Made by a program: the position numbers and the translations under genes. This document shows positions 34,201-47,449 of a DNA stretch of 64,000 bases, piece after piece. Numbering within the stretch: position 1 is the stretch's first letter; every line of letters begins with the position of its first letter. Under the pieces are notes generated by a model. It was not told where the DNA came from, ran no database searches, and saw only the letters and a list, made by a program, of their open reading frames with translations. This DNA comes from Calendula officinalis (taxonomy: Eukaryota; Streptophyta; Magnoliopsida; Asterales; Asteraceae): NCBI GenBank assembly GCA_963853835.1, contig OY970829.1:77188901-77252900 (forward strand). Direction: 5' to 3'.

Positions 34201-37200
34201 TTACACAATTTTTTTAATAATTTATGAAATCCCCAATTGTTAATTTCGGTTTTTCTTTTTTTATAGGTTTCACTTGCGGAAAAGACAGCTGTACTGTTTA
34301 CAAAAGATGGTGACCAACATAACAACCTGCATGACATGCAATGCATGTGGTTAGTTTTTGTTACAAACTCAATACCGAACAAATATAAATATAAAAAAAA
34401 CAATTTTTTTTAAAAATCCAATTTTTATTTTTTATTTTTCGTTTGAAGGTATGAACTTGCTTCTGGAGAAAGTTATTTCAGGCAAAATGAGTTAGGGCGT
34501 GCATTAAAAAAGTTTTTAGCAGTTGAAAAACATTATGCAGATATAACAGAAGACCAATTTGATTTCCATTCTTATTGTTTAAGAAAAATGACTCTTAGAT
34601 CTTATATTGAAATGTTAAGATTTCAAGACCGATTACATGGTCATGCTTATTTTCGTAAAGCAGCAGCTGGAGCTATTAGGTAAAACTTCTCCCACTTTTT
34701 TTAATAAATTAATTATTATTTTTTTATTTATGTTTTTTTTATTACCTGATTTAGATGCTACATTACACTGTATGATACTCCTCCAAAATCATCTACTGAG
34801 GAAGATGATGAACTAGCTAAATTACCTGCTAACCAAAAGAAGAAATTGAGGCAAAAACAGAGGAAAGCTGAAGCAAGGGCAAAAAAGGTATATTGTAACG
34901 TGTTTAAGTTGAGAGATTTATATATAATTTAATATTATATTACTCACATGACTTTTTTAATGGTTTTTCAGGAAGCAGAAGTGAAGAGTGAGGAATCTAA
35001 TGCTGGTGCTTCAAAGTTTGGGAAACGGAATGTTAAGACAGTTGATCTGGATCCAAATGGAGAGAAATTGTTGCAGGTTTTTTATTCATATATGACATTT
35101 TTTTTGGAAAAAATAAATATATTTTTCCATTTTTTATGTAATTTAGATTGAAGATCCATTAATGGAAGCTGGAAAGTATCTGAAACTTCTTCAGAAGCAT
35201 TCATCTGATTACTTGGAGACACATTTGCTTTCTTTTGAAATTAATATGAGAAAACACAAGATCTTGCTTGCTTTGCAGGTAATTTTATTTCTAGTGATAC
35301 AAATGTAACTATGAGTAATTACAAGTATGGTCCCTCAAGTTTACCTCAAATTTCACGTATGGAATTTACACTCCTTTAACATAACGTCCGTTAAATATTT
35401 TAATAGAATAAAGGATTGCCGGTGTAATTTTAAAGGACTATAGGTGTAATTTTTTAGCAGAAAAATTTAACGGACGTCAGGCTAAAAGACTGTAGGTGCA
35501 AAGGTTCCTAAAAAAAGACTACCATTACAACTTTTTTAAGTAAAGTGCCATAACTGAAAATTGGTGCAAACCTTAGGGACCATCCTTGTAATTTACTATC
35601 TAACTTTTTATTTATATAATATTATTTACTATCTAACTTTTTATTTATATAATATTATATTTGTGATAATGTTAGGACTATAGAGTATTAGAGTACTATT
35701 TTTGGTTTAGATGCTAACCATTATGATTATTTTTGTATTTCATCAAAGGCTTTAAAGCACATGGTACAATTAGATCCTGAAAACCTAGACACTCATCGTT
35801 GCTTGGTATGTAAATTATATATTTTATTTTTCATCAACTTAATTAAAAAAGGATAAAAATATTTATTATAATTTTTGGTTTTACAGATAAGATTCTTCCA
35901 TAAAGTGGCATCAAGACCAGCTCCTACAACTGATTCTGAAAAACTCATTTCTGGAGTATTAGAAGCCGAACGACCAACTTTCAGGTTTTTTAATTACTAA
36001 TTTTATTTTCGAGTAAATTAGAAAATGGTGCCTGTCGTTTGTTAAAAATTGCAGTTTTGTCCCTCTTTGATACCTTTTACAATTATGGTCCCTGATGTTG
36101 CTAATATCTTTCAATGTTGCCACGTTGGACCTTCATCCACTTGAAGTGTCCAATATACCCTTTATAGTTTACCCTTATTTTTTCAATTTTCTTTTCTTAT
36201 AATTAATTTTTATAATATTTAAATGATATATATTTTCCTTTTCCTTTGTTATTAACTATTATTATTTTTTTCTTTTTTAGTCAACTGCATGATAAATCAT
36301 TAATGGAGGCAAATACCGCTTTCCTCGAGCAACATAAAGGTTGCTTTCTTTTTTTAATTAATTTTTATAATATTAAATGATATTTAACTGATATATATAT
36401 ATATATTCTCGCAGATTCCTTGATGCACAGAGCAGCAGCAGCCGAAATGATTTTTTGTTTAGAACCAAATAAAAAGGCAGATGCAATCAAATTGATCCAA
36501 GAATCACCCAATAACCCTGTTTCAGGGTAAACCTACATAATAAAAGAGTAAATTATAAGGAAGGTCCTTGAGTTTTACTGCAAATTTCACCTATGACCCT
36601 TTACTTTAAATAAATTACACTCAGTCCTTTCTTGGAAACCTTTTGCACCTATACTCCTATCGTCATTTAGCCTAATGCCTATTAAATATTTTAACAGAAA
36701 ACGGATTACTGGTGTAATTTTTTAACATAAATATTTAACAAATGTTAGGCTAAAGGACTGAAGGTGTAAAATGTTATAAAAAAGGACCATCAGTGTAATT
36801 TTTAAAAGTAAAGGACCATAGATGAAATTTGAAGTAAATCTCATCCTTGTATTTTGCTCATAATAAAATGCTTTTTTTTGTAGAAAATCTTAAATGCTCG
36901 ATATGCTTAAAATTTTATTTTGTCATTGAATTAGCAACGGATCACTTGGATATGTGAAACAATGGAAGCTGAAAGATTGTGTTGCGGTTGACAAAATTTT
37001 AGTGGCTACTTTTGATGATCAAAATGCTGCACTCAGTAAGCCTTACCTTACCCTTTTATTTTATTTTACAATTTTATAATTTTTATTTCTAAATTTTATT
37101 TTCTTTTATTATAGGATGGAAAAACCGATGTGCAGAAGAATTTCCATATTCAACCTACTTTGAAGGAAAACTCTCTTCTACTAAAACCACAAACAACGTT

Positions 37201-37281
37201 TTTAAACAGGTACATGAAAATACCGAAAACGGGAGTATCAAAATCCCAACAAATGGTAAAGTAGAAACCCTAGCCATCTAA
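29715..37281 (+). CDS. NAA15: NatA auxiliary subunit NAA15 (N-alpha-acetyltransferase 15)
   Basis: This TPR scaffold anchors catalytic NAA10 to the ribosome for co-translational N-terminal acetylation. Exons: 29715-29765, 30446-30524, 30857-30939, 31059-31208, 31424-31539, 31991-32096, 32180-32251, 32350-32465, 32572-32704, 32796-32873, 32944-32997, 33074-33144, 33244-33298, 33386-33481, 34053-34181, 34267-34349, 34449-34679, 34755-34887, 34972-35076, 35147-35278, 35749-35805, 35887-35984, 36281-36339, 36415-36526, 36935-37035, 37115-37281. Total 2667 nt (888 aa), close to plant homologues. It starts MGASLPPKEANLFKLIV; TPR helices include HVYGLLYRSDREYREAIKCY and YRNALRIDPDN. A basic stretch KKKLRQKQRKAEARAKK lies near residue 600. 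The final exon reads through a possible donor after FKQ to a natural stop. Several introns hold family B MITEs. Confidence 0.95.
31209..31267 (+). repeat. (GT)n(AT)n microsatellite in NAA15 intron 4
   Basis: GT then AT dinucleotides begin at the donor itself; the splice donor GT is the first repeat unit. Confidence 0.92.
33600..33915. repeat. MITE family B copy in NAA15 intron 14
   Basis: The left end GAGTAAATTACAAGGATGGT mirrors the right end ACCATCCTTGTAATTTACTC. This is the best preserved copy of the family, about 316 bp. Inner arms pair GGTCCTTTACTT with AAGTAAAGGACC. Confidence 0.85.
35313..35598. repeat. MITE family B copy in NAA15 intron 20
   Basis: GAGTAATTACAAGTATGGTC at the left and GGACCATCCTTGTAATTTAC at the right are inverted. 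Internal TTTAACGGACGTCAGGCTAAA is typical of the family. Confidence 0.8.
35595..35660 (+). repeat. 32-bp tandem duplication
   Basis: ACTATCTAACTTTTTATTTA with following TATAATATTATTT occurs twice in tandem at the right edge of the family B MITE. Confidence 0.85.
36546..36860. repeat. MITE family B copy in NAA15 intron 24
   Basis: GAGTAAATTATAAGGAAGGT at the left is mirrored by ATCCTTGTATTTTGCTC at the right. Inner arms are CCTTTACTTTAAATAAATTA and AAAAGTAAAGGACC. Confidence 0.8.
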
Positions 37282-39548
37282 AAAAACAATTAATAATTCA
37301 GAAACTATAGGATTATTAAACCATGTTGCGGTTGTAGGTTAACGTTTCCAAGAGCCCATGAATAAAAAAGAAAATTAATCCTAAAGTTGTTTTTTTTTTT
37401 GTTCATGGGGTACCGATTTCTTCAAAATTGTGTATAATCTAAAGTTTTTGAGGTTAGAGAAATACTCCCGGTTTCTTCAAGTTTTTTTTTTTATTGTAGT
37501 TGTGGATGTTGTACTGGTGTTTTGTTGTTGGGTTTTCTTTTTCTTATTTTTGTTGTATAAATACTATAATTATTTTCAAAATTTTGGCATTTCAAACTTA
37601 TGATAAACATGATGATATTTGATCGATTTTAGCTCTAGCTTTACCGTGGATGTTAATCGTTAAATGTCGTTCATTACATGAATACAAGTGCATTTTTAAC
37701 CTTAAGTACTCTCTTTTTATTAGTACTATATCACATGTTTGCTTCAGTTTTTTTTAGGTTGTGTTTTGATCATTGGGGTATAGGAGCTTTTAATACAAAA
37801 TTTAAGTTGCACTTCAATAACTGTAATACTACTAAACTTATTTTTGTTAGTGCAGGTGATACCTTCTAAAAAAAAGCAACCAATGACACCCCTTAATTTT
37901 TTTCATGGGTCCACATATGAGTATATAATCTTCATTAATGTAAGAAATACAGATAAAATTATACGGAGTATAATTTAATTCAACCAATAACAACAATATC
38001 CAATTCATTTGAAAGATTAGTACAATAAAACCTCCATAAATTAATACTCGATAAATTAATAACCTCGATAAAATTAATAATTTGTCCGGTCCTAATTTGG
38101 GACTAGTACAAAATCGGACCCCAATCGATAAAATAATAAGGTAATAATTTTTTTGAAATCCTAATGTAAATATATTAGTCCCAACCAAACTATAAATTAA
38201 TAATTACTAAAATAAAATTCTAAAATTCTAGAGTTATCAAGTAGTTTTCGTTGTTGATTGGTCATCTTTGATTTTTTTAACAACTTTAGTTTATAAGCCA
38301 TAGTTGATGTGATTTTAAAATTTATCATTAGACATTTTATAGTGATCAATCTAGATCTATGTACATTGAACTTGACAAGTTCATTAATGTGGGAATTTTG
38401 AAGGTCTTGTGAATGTGAATGTGATGCAGAATTTTAAAGGTCCTGTGAATATGTGAATACGTATTAAGATAAGTTGATTTTATAATAATATTTTCTTTAA
38501 ATTAATAATTTATTAATTTATCGATAAATTAATATCTTGCTAAATTAATAAAATATCATATTCTCAAATCTCAACCTTATTAATTTATGGAGGTTTTACT
38601 GAGAAAAGTAAAACAGTAAAAATAAAGAGACATCTTACATGATATAATTTAATTCAGCCATTTAATAAAATGCATAATTCAATTTTGAATTACGAGTTGG
38701 TGAGTCTATTAACTATTTCTTCCTCGACACTTTATCATGTGTGTTTCTTCTTTCCATTAAGAATCCGACCAGAAAATGTCGCGACCATTGATTTGAAGTT
38801 TTATACCTAAGCTGATAATGACGAGTACTAAGTATAATTAAGCTTAAAATAATACGATGTTCATAAATCATGCTTTAATAACATGTTCCAATGAAGATAA
38901 CAATGCTTAATAACTTTAACTTAGTGTATTTGATTTGTATTTTGCAAATAGTGGTGATTTGTACACTTGATTTGTTATTGGAACATTTAAAATATATGTT
39001 TCATATCGTTGTAGTTATGCAAGGATGATAGTATACTTTAATTGTTCTAATAAAAAATTTAATTGTACAAATCATAGAAAATTCAACTAAAAAATATGGC
39101 CAAATTGCAAATGTTTACAAATATTCTTTCTACAATCGTCATATTCCAATTTTTAGGAAAGATTTGAACTGAAAGTTTAGAAATAATTTTTTCCTTTTTT
39201 TCTTCGTCGGATAACTGAAAAGAAGGGAAGAAGAGAATAAAGAAATTGCATTATGCATACAATTTGTATTTTTCCAAAGTGATAAAGGGAATGACCAAAT
39301 GTTGGTGATAAATGTATGTCAGTTTAGATATGAAAAAATGATGGTGATGGGGCAAATTTGATGAAGTAAAGAAGAATCAACCATAGGGAGAGATACAATA
39401 AAAATTTTAACCTACAACATTTTAGTTAAAAAAAATTATTTACATAATAAAAACCCTTTTTAATAATTTTTTTTTAACAATTTGAGAACAGTGAATACAA
39501 TTAAAAATATACTAATTTTTTTTTCTTTTTACAACTCAATGTCAAATA
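37282..39548. other. NAA15 3' UTR and intergenic DNA
   Basis: The first few hundred bases are likely NAA15 3' UTR. The rest is AT-rich and contains the Emigrant-like element (38023-38601). No gene is recognised. Confidence 0.4.
38023..38601. mobile_element. Emigrant-like (pogo/Tc1-mariner) MITE
   Basis: The left end CAATAAAACCTCCATAAATT and the right end (reverse-complemented) CAGTAAAACCTCCATAAATT are near-identical inverted repeats, followed by AATA repeats of the type GATAAATTAATAA. This closely matches the terminal repeat I know for the Emigrant/pogo-like MITE group (CAGTAAAACCTCTATAAATT). A TA precedes the left end. The 579-bp interior has no transposase. Confidence 0.7.
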
Positions 39549-40255
39549 TTTTTTTTTATTGGAAACGGAAATCTTATATAAAAGGAACCGAGCTTAACAA
39601 GAGACTAAGACGGAACAAAATTATAACAAAGATAAAAGCGGAGAAATTCCCCAATCAACCGAATTACAACATAATTTACTACTATGTTTTAACCATAAAT
39701 ATAAAATATCGATAATATCACATGCAATGGACGAATGTGACTTATGCACATTGTTGAAAACCACCTCGTTTCTTTCCTTCCAAACACACCAAAGCAAACA
39801 TTGTATAATTGTTGTTAGTGCTTTCCTTTTCTTGACACAATTACCCCAACATACACCAAATTCAGTGAGTTCCGTTACCGAATGAAAAGAAGGAAGTGAA
39901 ATGCCACACCAATTGAAGATCCATGATAAAATTTCCAACGCATGGGGACACCGAAGAAAGACATGTTCAATATCCTCATCACCATTGTTACATATTTTGC
40001 ATGTAATAGAACCAATGTTAACGCCCCTTCTTTCTAAACTTTTAGCAACCAGAATGCGACACAAGCCCACCTTCCAAACAAAGCATTTAATTTTAAAAGG
40101 AACAATGCTCAACCATGGCATATTAACATAACCCCTGGTAGTTACTTTTTGATCAATCTAATTACGAATATGATGAACCGCAAAGGACCCATCATTGGAC
40201 ACCTTACAAATTAGTTTATCGGGTATGGTGCTTAACCGAATTCCACTTATAAGAT
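39549..40255 (-). pseudogene. 5'-truncated LINE relic (reverse-transcriptase zinc-binding domain)
   Basis: On the minus strand a 166-codon frame from 40121 reads IVPFKIKCFVWKVGLCRILV, then CKICNNGDEDIEHVFLRCPH, and later WCVWKERNEVVFNN. This is the zf-RVT domain plus tail found at the end of plant L1-type ORF2. Upstream the same frame continues (SNDGSFAV) but is broken by an in-frame TAG (plus 40158-40160). A T-run at 39549-39557 is a probable A-tail on the minus strand. Only the 3' portion of the element survives, typical of aborted reverse transcription. Confidence 0.82.
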
Positions 40256-40279
40256 TCAACATAGAGATAAATATTATTA

Positions 40280-40334
40280 TTTTTTAGAAACGACAAATGA
40301 TACAACGGAAGCATGCCCATAATTTTCCAGCGAA
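40280..40334 (-). repeat. SINE 3'-end fragment
   Basis: TTTTTAGAAACGACAAATGA then ACAACGGAAGCATGCCCATA parallels the 3' end of the SINE at 4521-4755 (GAAAACGGCAAATAATATCA then ACGGAAGCCTACTCGCAATA). Only about 55 bp match, so it is a truncated, diverged copy. Confidence 0.55.
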
Positions 40335-40335
40335 A

Positions 40336-43300
40336 AACTAAACATTAGCTCAAGATTTAATCCATTAATCTATAATGATGAATATTCGTTTATGTTTCCC
40401 AACCGTCAAACATGAAAATTAATAATAATAATTATAATATATGTCCAAGATTAAATATTAACAAAAAGTTGCCATCTAAGCAACATCGTTATATTAAATT
40501 ATTAATCGATGATTTTATACCAATAACCAAAAGATACCCCCACTTGACGTAATTTACATGAACTAGATTTAAATGTCATATTAAACGTAGCAAATGTGGT
40601 GGATGCTTCCTGATCATGGTTTTTTGGTACATTATTTCATTGTTATTTAATTGGTACATTAATTCTCCAGATAAAATTAGAAAGATGTGCTTCTACATGC
40701 ACAAATGTGTTGTTAATCGAGTTGATCCGACCCTATGAATATTTATCGGGCTGATTTAATTCGAGTTTCGTTTTTCTGAAAATTAGTCTAAAACTTGACC
40801 TTATAAGTAATCAGGTTAGTCGAATTTGAATCAGTTGTGTTACGAGTCATCAGTTGTGTTACGAGTCATCGTGGAGTCACGCCCCATTAGTGACGTGTGA
40901 TGTTTAAATATAATGTGTATTTGTAAAAAAAATTAACAAGCTGTTTTAGTTAATAATTAGCATTACCTTTTCAACACCCTAATTAAACCATGTGTTGACT
41001 ATTCATTGGTTGAAATGTGTTGATATTTTTTCGGCCACTTGCTTATGTTTTATCTTTTTTAATCATGCATGCATCTTATGGTTTTCTTTATATGCTTTAA
41101 TCAATGTAAGTTTAATTCTGAACCACTCTTTTTATGTGATTACTGATTAGCATCTTAATTAAGGTGTAGAAGTCTTCCACCGACTTTTACTCGTCTTCAG
41201 ATAATTAGAAAAATAAAATCTTAAGATTTCTTTTTGCTTAAATGTTTAACACTATATTTCTAATTAAGTAATTAGGCTGATAAATATTGAGAGTTTGATT
41301 TATATAAACTCGCTTTTTTTTACTTGTACATATAAAGTTTAATTTTGCACGTTTTTAACAAAATAATAATTTACCAACCCTCTATTAGTGTTGTTGACAT
41401 ATTTACTACGCAAATTGGATCGAAAATCAAATTCAAACTGCCTTGAATTGGACCAAACCAAGTTATATCAGTTCGGTTCTCCATTCTATTTTTCATGTAA
41501 AATCAATTCTCGACCCGGTTTGGTTCCGAGCTGGTCGGTTCGGTCTAAAAGCAAGAAAAAACCGAAAAAAGATGAATAAACTTTCGCGGTTCGATTCGGT
41601 TCCGCCCAGTTCTCGGTCCGGTTCAGTTCACTTCCGAGCATCATCGGATTAATCCTCAGTCCAACCAAAAGCATTTTCTTAGTTAACAATTCAATTCGGT
41701 TTTTATATCATTCACAACCCTATATCTAAAAGTCACACATTTACACTCTAAGATCAAAATTAGAATCTTGAAATAAAAGAAAAATGTCATTTCAAGGTCT
41801 CCCCAACATAAAATTTAAGTTGTCGGTTGACTAATCAGAAGACGGAGGACTCCAAACGCAACATATCTAATAATATGAATCAATATTATTAAACTGCATA
41901 AAACATTCTAGTCCTTTTATTAAGAAAACTGGATTGTAATTAATATTATTATTGATATGATCATTTTCCTAATCATATCTACAACCTTAATTGTATATTG
42001 AATTTATTTGTTTTAGTTTGCTCCAATTTTATTACATCAAATTAATATGGCCAATCATGATGTGGTAAACTTCCTGCTCCGTGTGCTCTTATATACTAAC
42101 TTCTTAAAAACACAGTATTACTAAAAGAACTCACTAAACATGTATCCTTGAAATTGGTCCTTCTAATTTTCCGGTCTAATAAGTAAGGATATAAAATAAA
42201 ACAATAATAAATATTCATGATATGCAGAATCATATATGATGATCAATCATGATTTTGTTCAACCAACACAATTCTATAATGACTCCATGCTAAAAGCAAC
42301 AAAAGACCTATATTGGGCAAGAGCATCGACATATGATTCTGTTTAGAAGTAACAAAAAGAATTGACTATAGATTTATAAATTTAAAAAAAAATATATCAA
42401 ACGTAGTCTTAAAATTCGATCATTTCACTGTTTAGAAATTAAACGACAATAATAAAAAGAGAAATGATATTGGTGCCAACCATTTGTATCTACTTATGTG
42501 TCTATCTACTTCTAAACTTGACATGTGTAATCCATTAATTCTTTTTCCTCATATCATCCCTTGATTTTAACACTTATCATGATCAAATATGTAGGTACAT
42601 AAGTAGGCACAAATAGTAGACACAAATATCATTTCTCTAATAAAAAACTAACATTATCTTAATCTAAGTCATAATTGATTTAGAAATAAATATGATTTGG
42701 TTCTATTTGACAAGGCAAAAACCACATGGTTGTCATTAACACTTATCACACGGCCGCGAAATAAGCCCACTAAATCATCAAGACAATCTTCAGCCCTACG
42801 ATATTGTCTAGCAATGTGGGACGCATAGATTTAAATGTTGCTTCTTTAAAAAAGACATAAAAAATAATTCAAAAACCAACTACAACTTCAATCTATAATC
42901 AATATACCACAAACACATTTTAGTGGTCTATAACAATGACTTTATGATACTTAGTAGTGCTGAGTGAATTTAATTTAACGTTAATATGACATTAAATAGA
43001 GAAGTAGTGGTTCAACCCACACAAGGTGATCTAATATTCAACCTTCTTTTTATATCTTTGTCTTCCTTTTTCTTCTTGTTGGTTGATATACATATATAAT
43101 ATATATATATAAATAAATAGTATAAATCAGTACACCCCCACCCCAACCTACCCCATCGGCCCACCCCACATTTTTGCTTAATTTGAAATTTATGGTTCGA
43201 AATGGGGAAAATTATTAGTTTTTTATTTTACTGTAAGTTAGGGAATGCTGGTTTGTAACTAATGATTAGGATGTGTATTAGGCCACTGATCATTGTGATT

Positions 43301-45215
43301 TGAAAGATTAACCTCCATGATTAGATTAATAGGCTTTAGATACTTAAGTATGAGATCTGGATCCTGGTATGATAAGTGAAGGTGAAAATAGAAACAACAT
43401 GTTTATTTAGGGGAAACCATAATCATATCTATAGCCAAAATAATCACAGAAGACTTAGATTCTATAATATTTCCTGAACCGCCTCAAGCGATGACGTCGT
43501 ATTGAGGTGGCAAGTGAGATGTCATTTTTTATATCCCGCTTTTTTAGGTCTCTTTTTTACAATTATGCCATCGTTTTGTCACGTTGCCAAACGGGAACTA
43601 AATCATATTTTGAGAACTATATTTTTTTAATTCATTTACAGACTCAACAACCAACCAATTAAGCTATTATGTTCAATTCTACTGAATTGGTGCTGATGGT
43701 TGAGTGTCACCTTTTGGGATTCCAAACAAGTATAATGGATATATTCCCATTTTATCTCCACAATCTTCTTGTTTGTGTAATTTAGGCTTTTTTTTTACAC
43801 AACAAGTGGCCAAATGGGGTTGACACAAAACCCTCATCTGATTTCTTTCTTTTTTTTTCCGGTAATTTTGTTATAAATAACTTGTGGTTAAAATGTGATT
43901 ACAGAAAATGAATATTATTACAACCAGCATGGTGCGGTGTCCGTGCTAAATAGTGGATGGTTACACATTTTTTTACATTATGTAAGCGTTATATTATAAT
44001 TTTGGGCTTAACATCTGGATTTTTGTGCTGGAAAATGATGTGAAATCCAATCTTAATTATATAGGTTATGACCACATGGTCCATCAAATGGTAGCTGTGT
44101 TGGTAAGTTTCTCATCTTTATTTTAACATTTAAACTATATATTTTTATATGATAAAGACAATGAAATGATTTATTTTTTTATTTTGTTGTTTGATGATTT
44201 CATGGAACTCTGTAGACATAATTGTTGGATCGCATGTTTGGGTAGAAGATCCTTAAGTTGATGGATTGATGGGGAGTCAATATCAAAGGCATTGTTGCTA
44301 CAATTCTTACTAAAAATGAGAAAAATGTAAGTTCTTTTAACAAAATTAAATCTAGATTGGATTATGTATATCGTATAGTAATGGTTCAGTTGACCCGTCG
44401 AAATTGCCACATCTACCTGAATGTGTGTTAAAATCTTTTAACCTGTTTGACTCTATATGATTAATAAATAGACTTACATTGATCTATTTATTTTATTATT
44501 TATAAATGGCTCAAATTGGGTTGAGTTTTATTGTAAAATAATTAGTTAAAAGGGAACGGGTCAAATGAAATATCATTTTAAATTATATAGAACCTCGGAC
44601 ATCATTTTATTTAGACATTTATTATAGTGAATAGTTCTTCAATGATAATTAATGAAATAATTTTTAATAAAAAAAAGCTAAAAAATCGTTTTTGAACCAG
44701 CCCGTCCTGACGTGTACTACTAATGGACAGTTTTGACGTGTACACAAAATTACCCATGTTTGACCATACTAAAAAGTCAGCTGTCTCAACTCGTACCCAA
44801 TTTGATCTGTTACCAACCTGTCCAAATAACATATAGTCCCAAGAATCATCACATGTATGAGACCTTTTCACATTTTTGTTGTAAAAGTAGGGCAATGATC
44901 AGTGAACATGGAAGTCAAACCATTTTAGTGAGTGGAGAGTGTGTAGCCGGAGAACTTTGCTTTCATGGAAGGAAGAACTATTTACTTGAACAACAAGATC
45001 TAGAAGTAGGTTAGTTATATGATATATTCACCATGTACTTTGAACTTCTTTTAATATATATGGTTATGATTAACACTTGAAAATCCACATAAATAATAAA
45101 AAATAGTTGTTAACTATGGACTATATATGTTTGTGATCATACAATGTCAAATGGTTTAACTTTGTCGTTGACATAGAGAATGAGGATAATAACAAAATTT
45201 GGTGTTGATTTTATA
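40336..45215. other. Gene-poor intergenic region
   Basis: AT-rich DNA with a family E MITE (42458-42638) and an ACCGAACC-rich patch at 41500-41640. Open frames at 41388-41689 and 44611-45014 are short, overlap on both strands and lack homology I can recognise. No gene is called. Confidence 0.45.
42458..42638. repeat. MITE family E copy (181 bp)
   Basis: The ends AGAGAAATGATATTGGTGCC and GTAGACACAAATATCATTTC (then TCT) are inverted. The inner pair CCATTTGTATCTACTTATG and TAAGTAGGCACAAATAG also pairs. Copies recur at 50735-50913 and 56216-56396. Confidence 0.8.
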
Positions 45216-45474
45216 TACTCCCTCCGTCCCAAAAAAAACTTCTCATTTGATCTTAAATTTTTGTCCCACAAAAAAATTCTCATTTCTTATATTTGATGGG
45301 CTTCACATAATAAAATACTATTACTACTAAGGACTCCACCACTAACTATCTTTCTCTCTCCAAACCAATTATATATTTTAATCAAAGTTATTACCAATGA
45401 CCACATCACTAACTATCACCTTAAAACTTGTGCCCAAGTCAAATGAGAAGTTTTTTTGTGAGACGGAGGGAGTA
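45216..45474. repeat. Stowaway-like 'CTCCCTCCGTCCC' MITE
   Basis: TACTCCCTCCGTCCCAAAAA at the left mirrors TTTTTGTGAGACGGAGGGAGTA at the right. TA at both ends fits the Tc1/mariner target. About 259 bp, no coding. Confidence 0.85.
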
Positions 45475-46339
45475 ATTATTTGTGAGATAATAAACATGTA
45501 TATATAGAGGGGTGAGAAAAGGCAAAAAAGCATTTCAAGAATTAATAAAACTATATGACTTTCGAATTTTTGTGCAATCTAACGATGAATTGTACCACTT
45601 GAAATTGCAGGATGTTTACAGAAACATGCAAGAGATTAAGGATGAAGAAAAGGGTAGCAAATGGCGGACTACAAACCAAAAATTTGATGACATAAGATAA
45701 AAATATACGAAGTATTAATGATAAGCATTAGTTATATTATAAGCTTAATTGTTGTCGTAGATGTTTTAATAATATCATTATTAAGCGTATGTTGGTGAAG
45801 CTATGATGTATTCAGAGGCTAGAATAATAATAGCAAGACTATGGCATCTCAAATTTGATTTTTTTTAATTTCTTTTTTTTAATCAGTTTCTCATTTTAAT
45901 TAAGAAAAGTATTTTGGCTAGGCGAATTACGGAAAGGAGATTGCCAGCTAAAATTAAATCAAATTAAAAAAGGGAATCAAGTTACATTCTATACGATGTC
46001 CAAATTGTGATGATTATCTTGAGCTAATATTTTTCTAACGTGTAATATCGCTAGAGATATTTGGATGTACATTCTTAAACCTAGGAAATTTTTATTTATA
46101 GAGAATACTTTTTTTTACAAATGACAATTATATCTTTCATTTCTTTTTACCATACTTTTCAATTTCTCCCTGCTACTAAGGATATGATTGTCCTTTGATA
46201 TGAAATTGCTTTGTATAGATAAAAATTACTGTACTATGTAAAAATCAGCTCCCCTAAGTAATAACATAAAATTCTTGCCGTTTCTTTAGATCTCGAGTAG
46301 ACAAAAAAATGTAAATTTGAATTTGATATAGTTAAGTTG
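45475..46339. other. Intergenic, no gene called
   Basis: A 62-codon frame at 45512-45700 has no recognisable family and lies beside repeats. The rest is AT-rich. Confidence 0.4.
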
Positions 46340-46490
46340 TACTCCCTCCGTCTCACAAAAAACTTCCCATTTGACTTTTGCGTAAGTTTTAGGTGATAGT
46401 TAGTGGTTGGATCATTGTTTCATTGATAATACTTTTAATTAAAATATAAGATTTAGTTGGAGAGAGAAAGATAATTAGTGGAACTTAAAT
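46340..46490. repeat. Truncated Stowaway-like MITE
   Basis: The left end TACTCCCTCCGTCTCACAAA and the inner GTTGGAGAGAGAAAGATAAT are present. The matching right end is missing. Confidence 0.65.
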
Positions 46491-46670
46491 ATGCCGTTTA
46501 AAAAATGAAAGTAAATATGGTATGGTCATCTTTAACTTTTTGTTAGCTCTAACCCATGCAGCCATGCTCCATCTTTAACTTTTTGTTAGCTCTAACTCTT
46601 TGTTAGACAATAATAAAATTATGCCGTTTAAAAAATGAAAGTAAATATGGTATGGTCACTTTTTAATTTC
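46491..46670 (+). repeat. Local direct duplications
   Basis: ATGCCGTTTAAAAAATGAAA with following GTAAATATGGTATGGTCA occurs at 46491 and 46621 (offset 130). TCTTTAACTTTTTGTTAGCT occurs twice between them. Confidence 0.85.
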
Positions 46671-47449
46671 ATGTTTGGTTGATCATCTATAATCAGGGTT
46701 CTAAAAAGCACGTCATGACTCCGCTAAGGAGCGAAACATGACGTCCATGTTACAAAACAACCATAGGCGTCGACTCTAGACGTGGCGTGATATAAGGCAT
46801 GGCAAGGCGCAAGGAGTTACGCTTGTTTTACAATTTCGGCCGAATAACGATTTAGGCCTGATATTTACGATTCGGGCACGGGCTTTACAGTTTGGGCCTG
46901 TTATTGTTGATATGTATTTCCGTATGTATAACACTTTTTGTAATTATAGCAATTTTGTGTATTCTCCGTGTACATATATAAAATTGGTGCTATAAATCAC
47001 GTCTCAAAACAGGCTATTATGATGTGAGGCTTGACCATATCGTCAAGCCTCACGCTATTTATAACCATGTTTATAGTGCGTCCGAAATAATCTCCTAAAA
47101 ATCACATGTTCGCTATTAATTTAGATAGAGATAGTTATTCTCTAGGTAAGTCATAACCATTCGCTATTAATTTAGTGTTTACTTTATTCAAGGCAAATTA
47201 AATTAAGTATAATACGTTTAGCAACGACATGAATAGTAACTGTTCCACTGAAATACTGCCACGTATCTTTATTACGTAATTTTATGATAAAGTTAAAACA
47301 AATATTACATTATATTAAAAAATATCAAATTTATTGGGAAGGCGGTGAAGGGGCGTGTTGATGCAAGCACCCGAGGTAATCTCCAAAGCGTAATGGATTT
47401 TTCTACCACTGTGTATTTTAACTTCCCTTCCGTTTGAGATTAAAAAATA

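Noticed and set aside
41388..41689. Basic, FGFGxRFG-like frames in an ACCGAACC-rich patch
   Set aside because: This is simple-sequence GGTTCGGTT DNA typical of plant repeats, open on both strands.
44611..45014. Overlapping frames on both strands (93-94 codons) considered as a small gene
   Set aside because: No recognisable family, no splice context, and similar length on both strands suggest chance openness.
45512..45700. 62-codon frame MRKGKKAFQELIKLYDF
   Set aside because: It lies between repeats with no homology I can name and no upstream promoter-like context.
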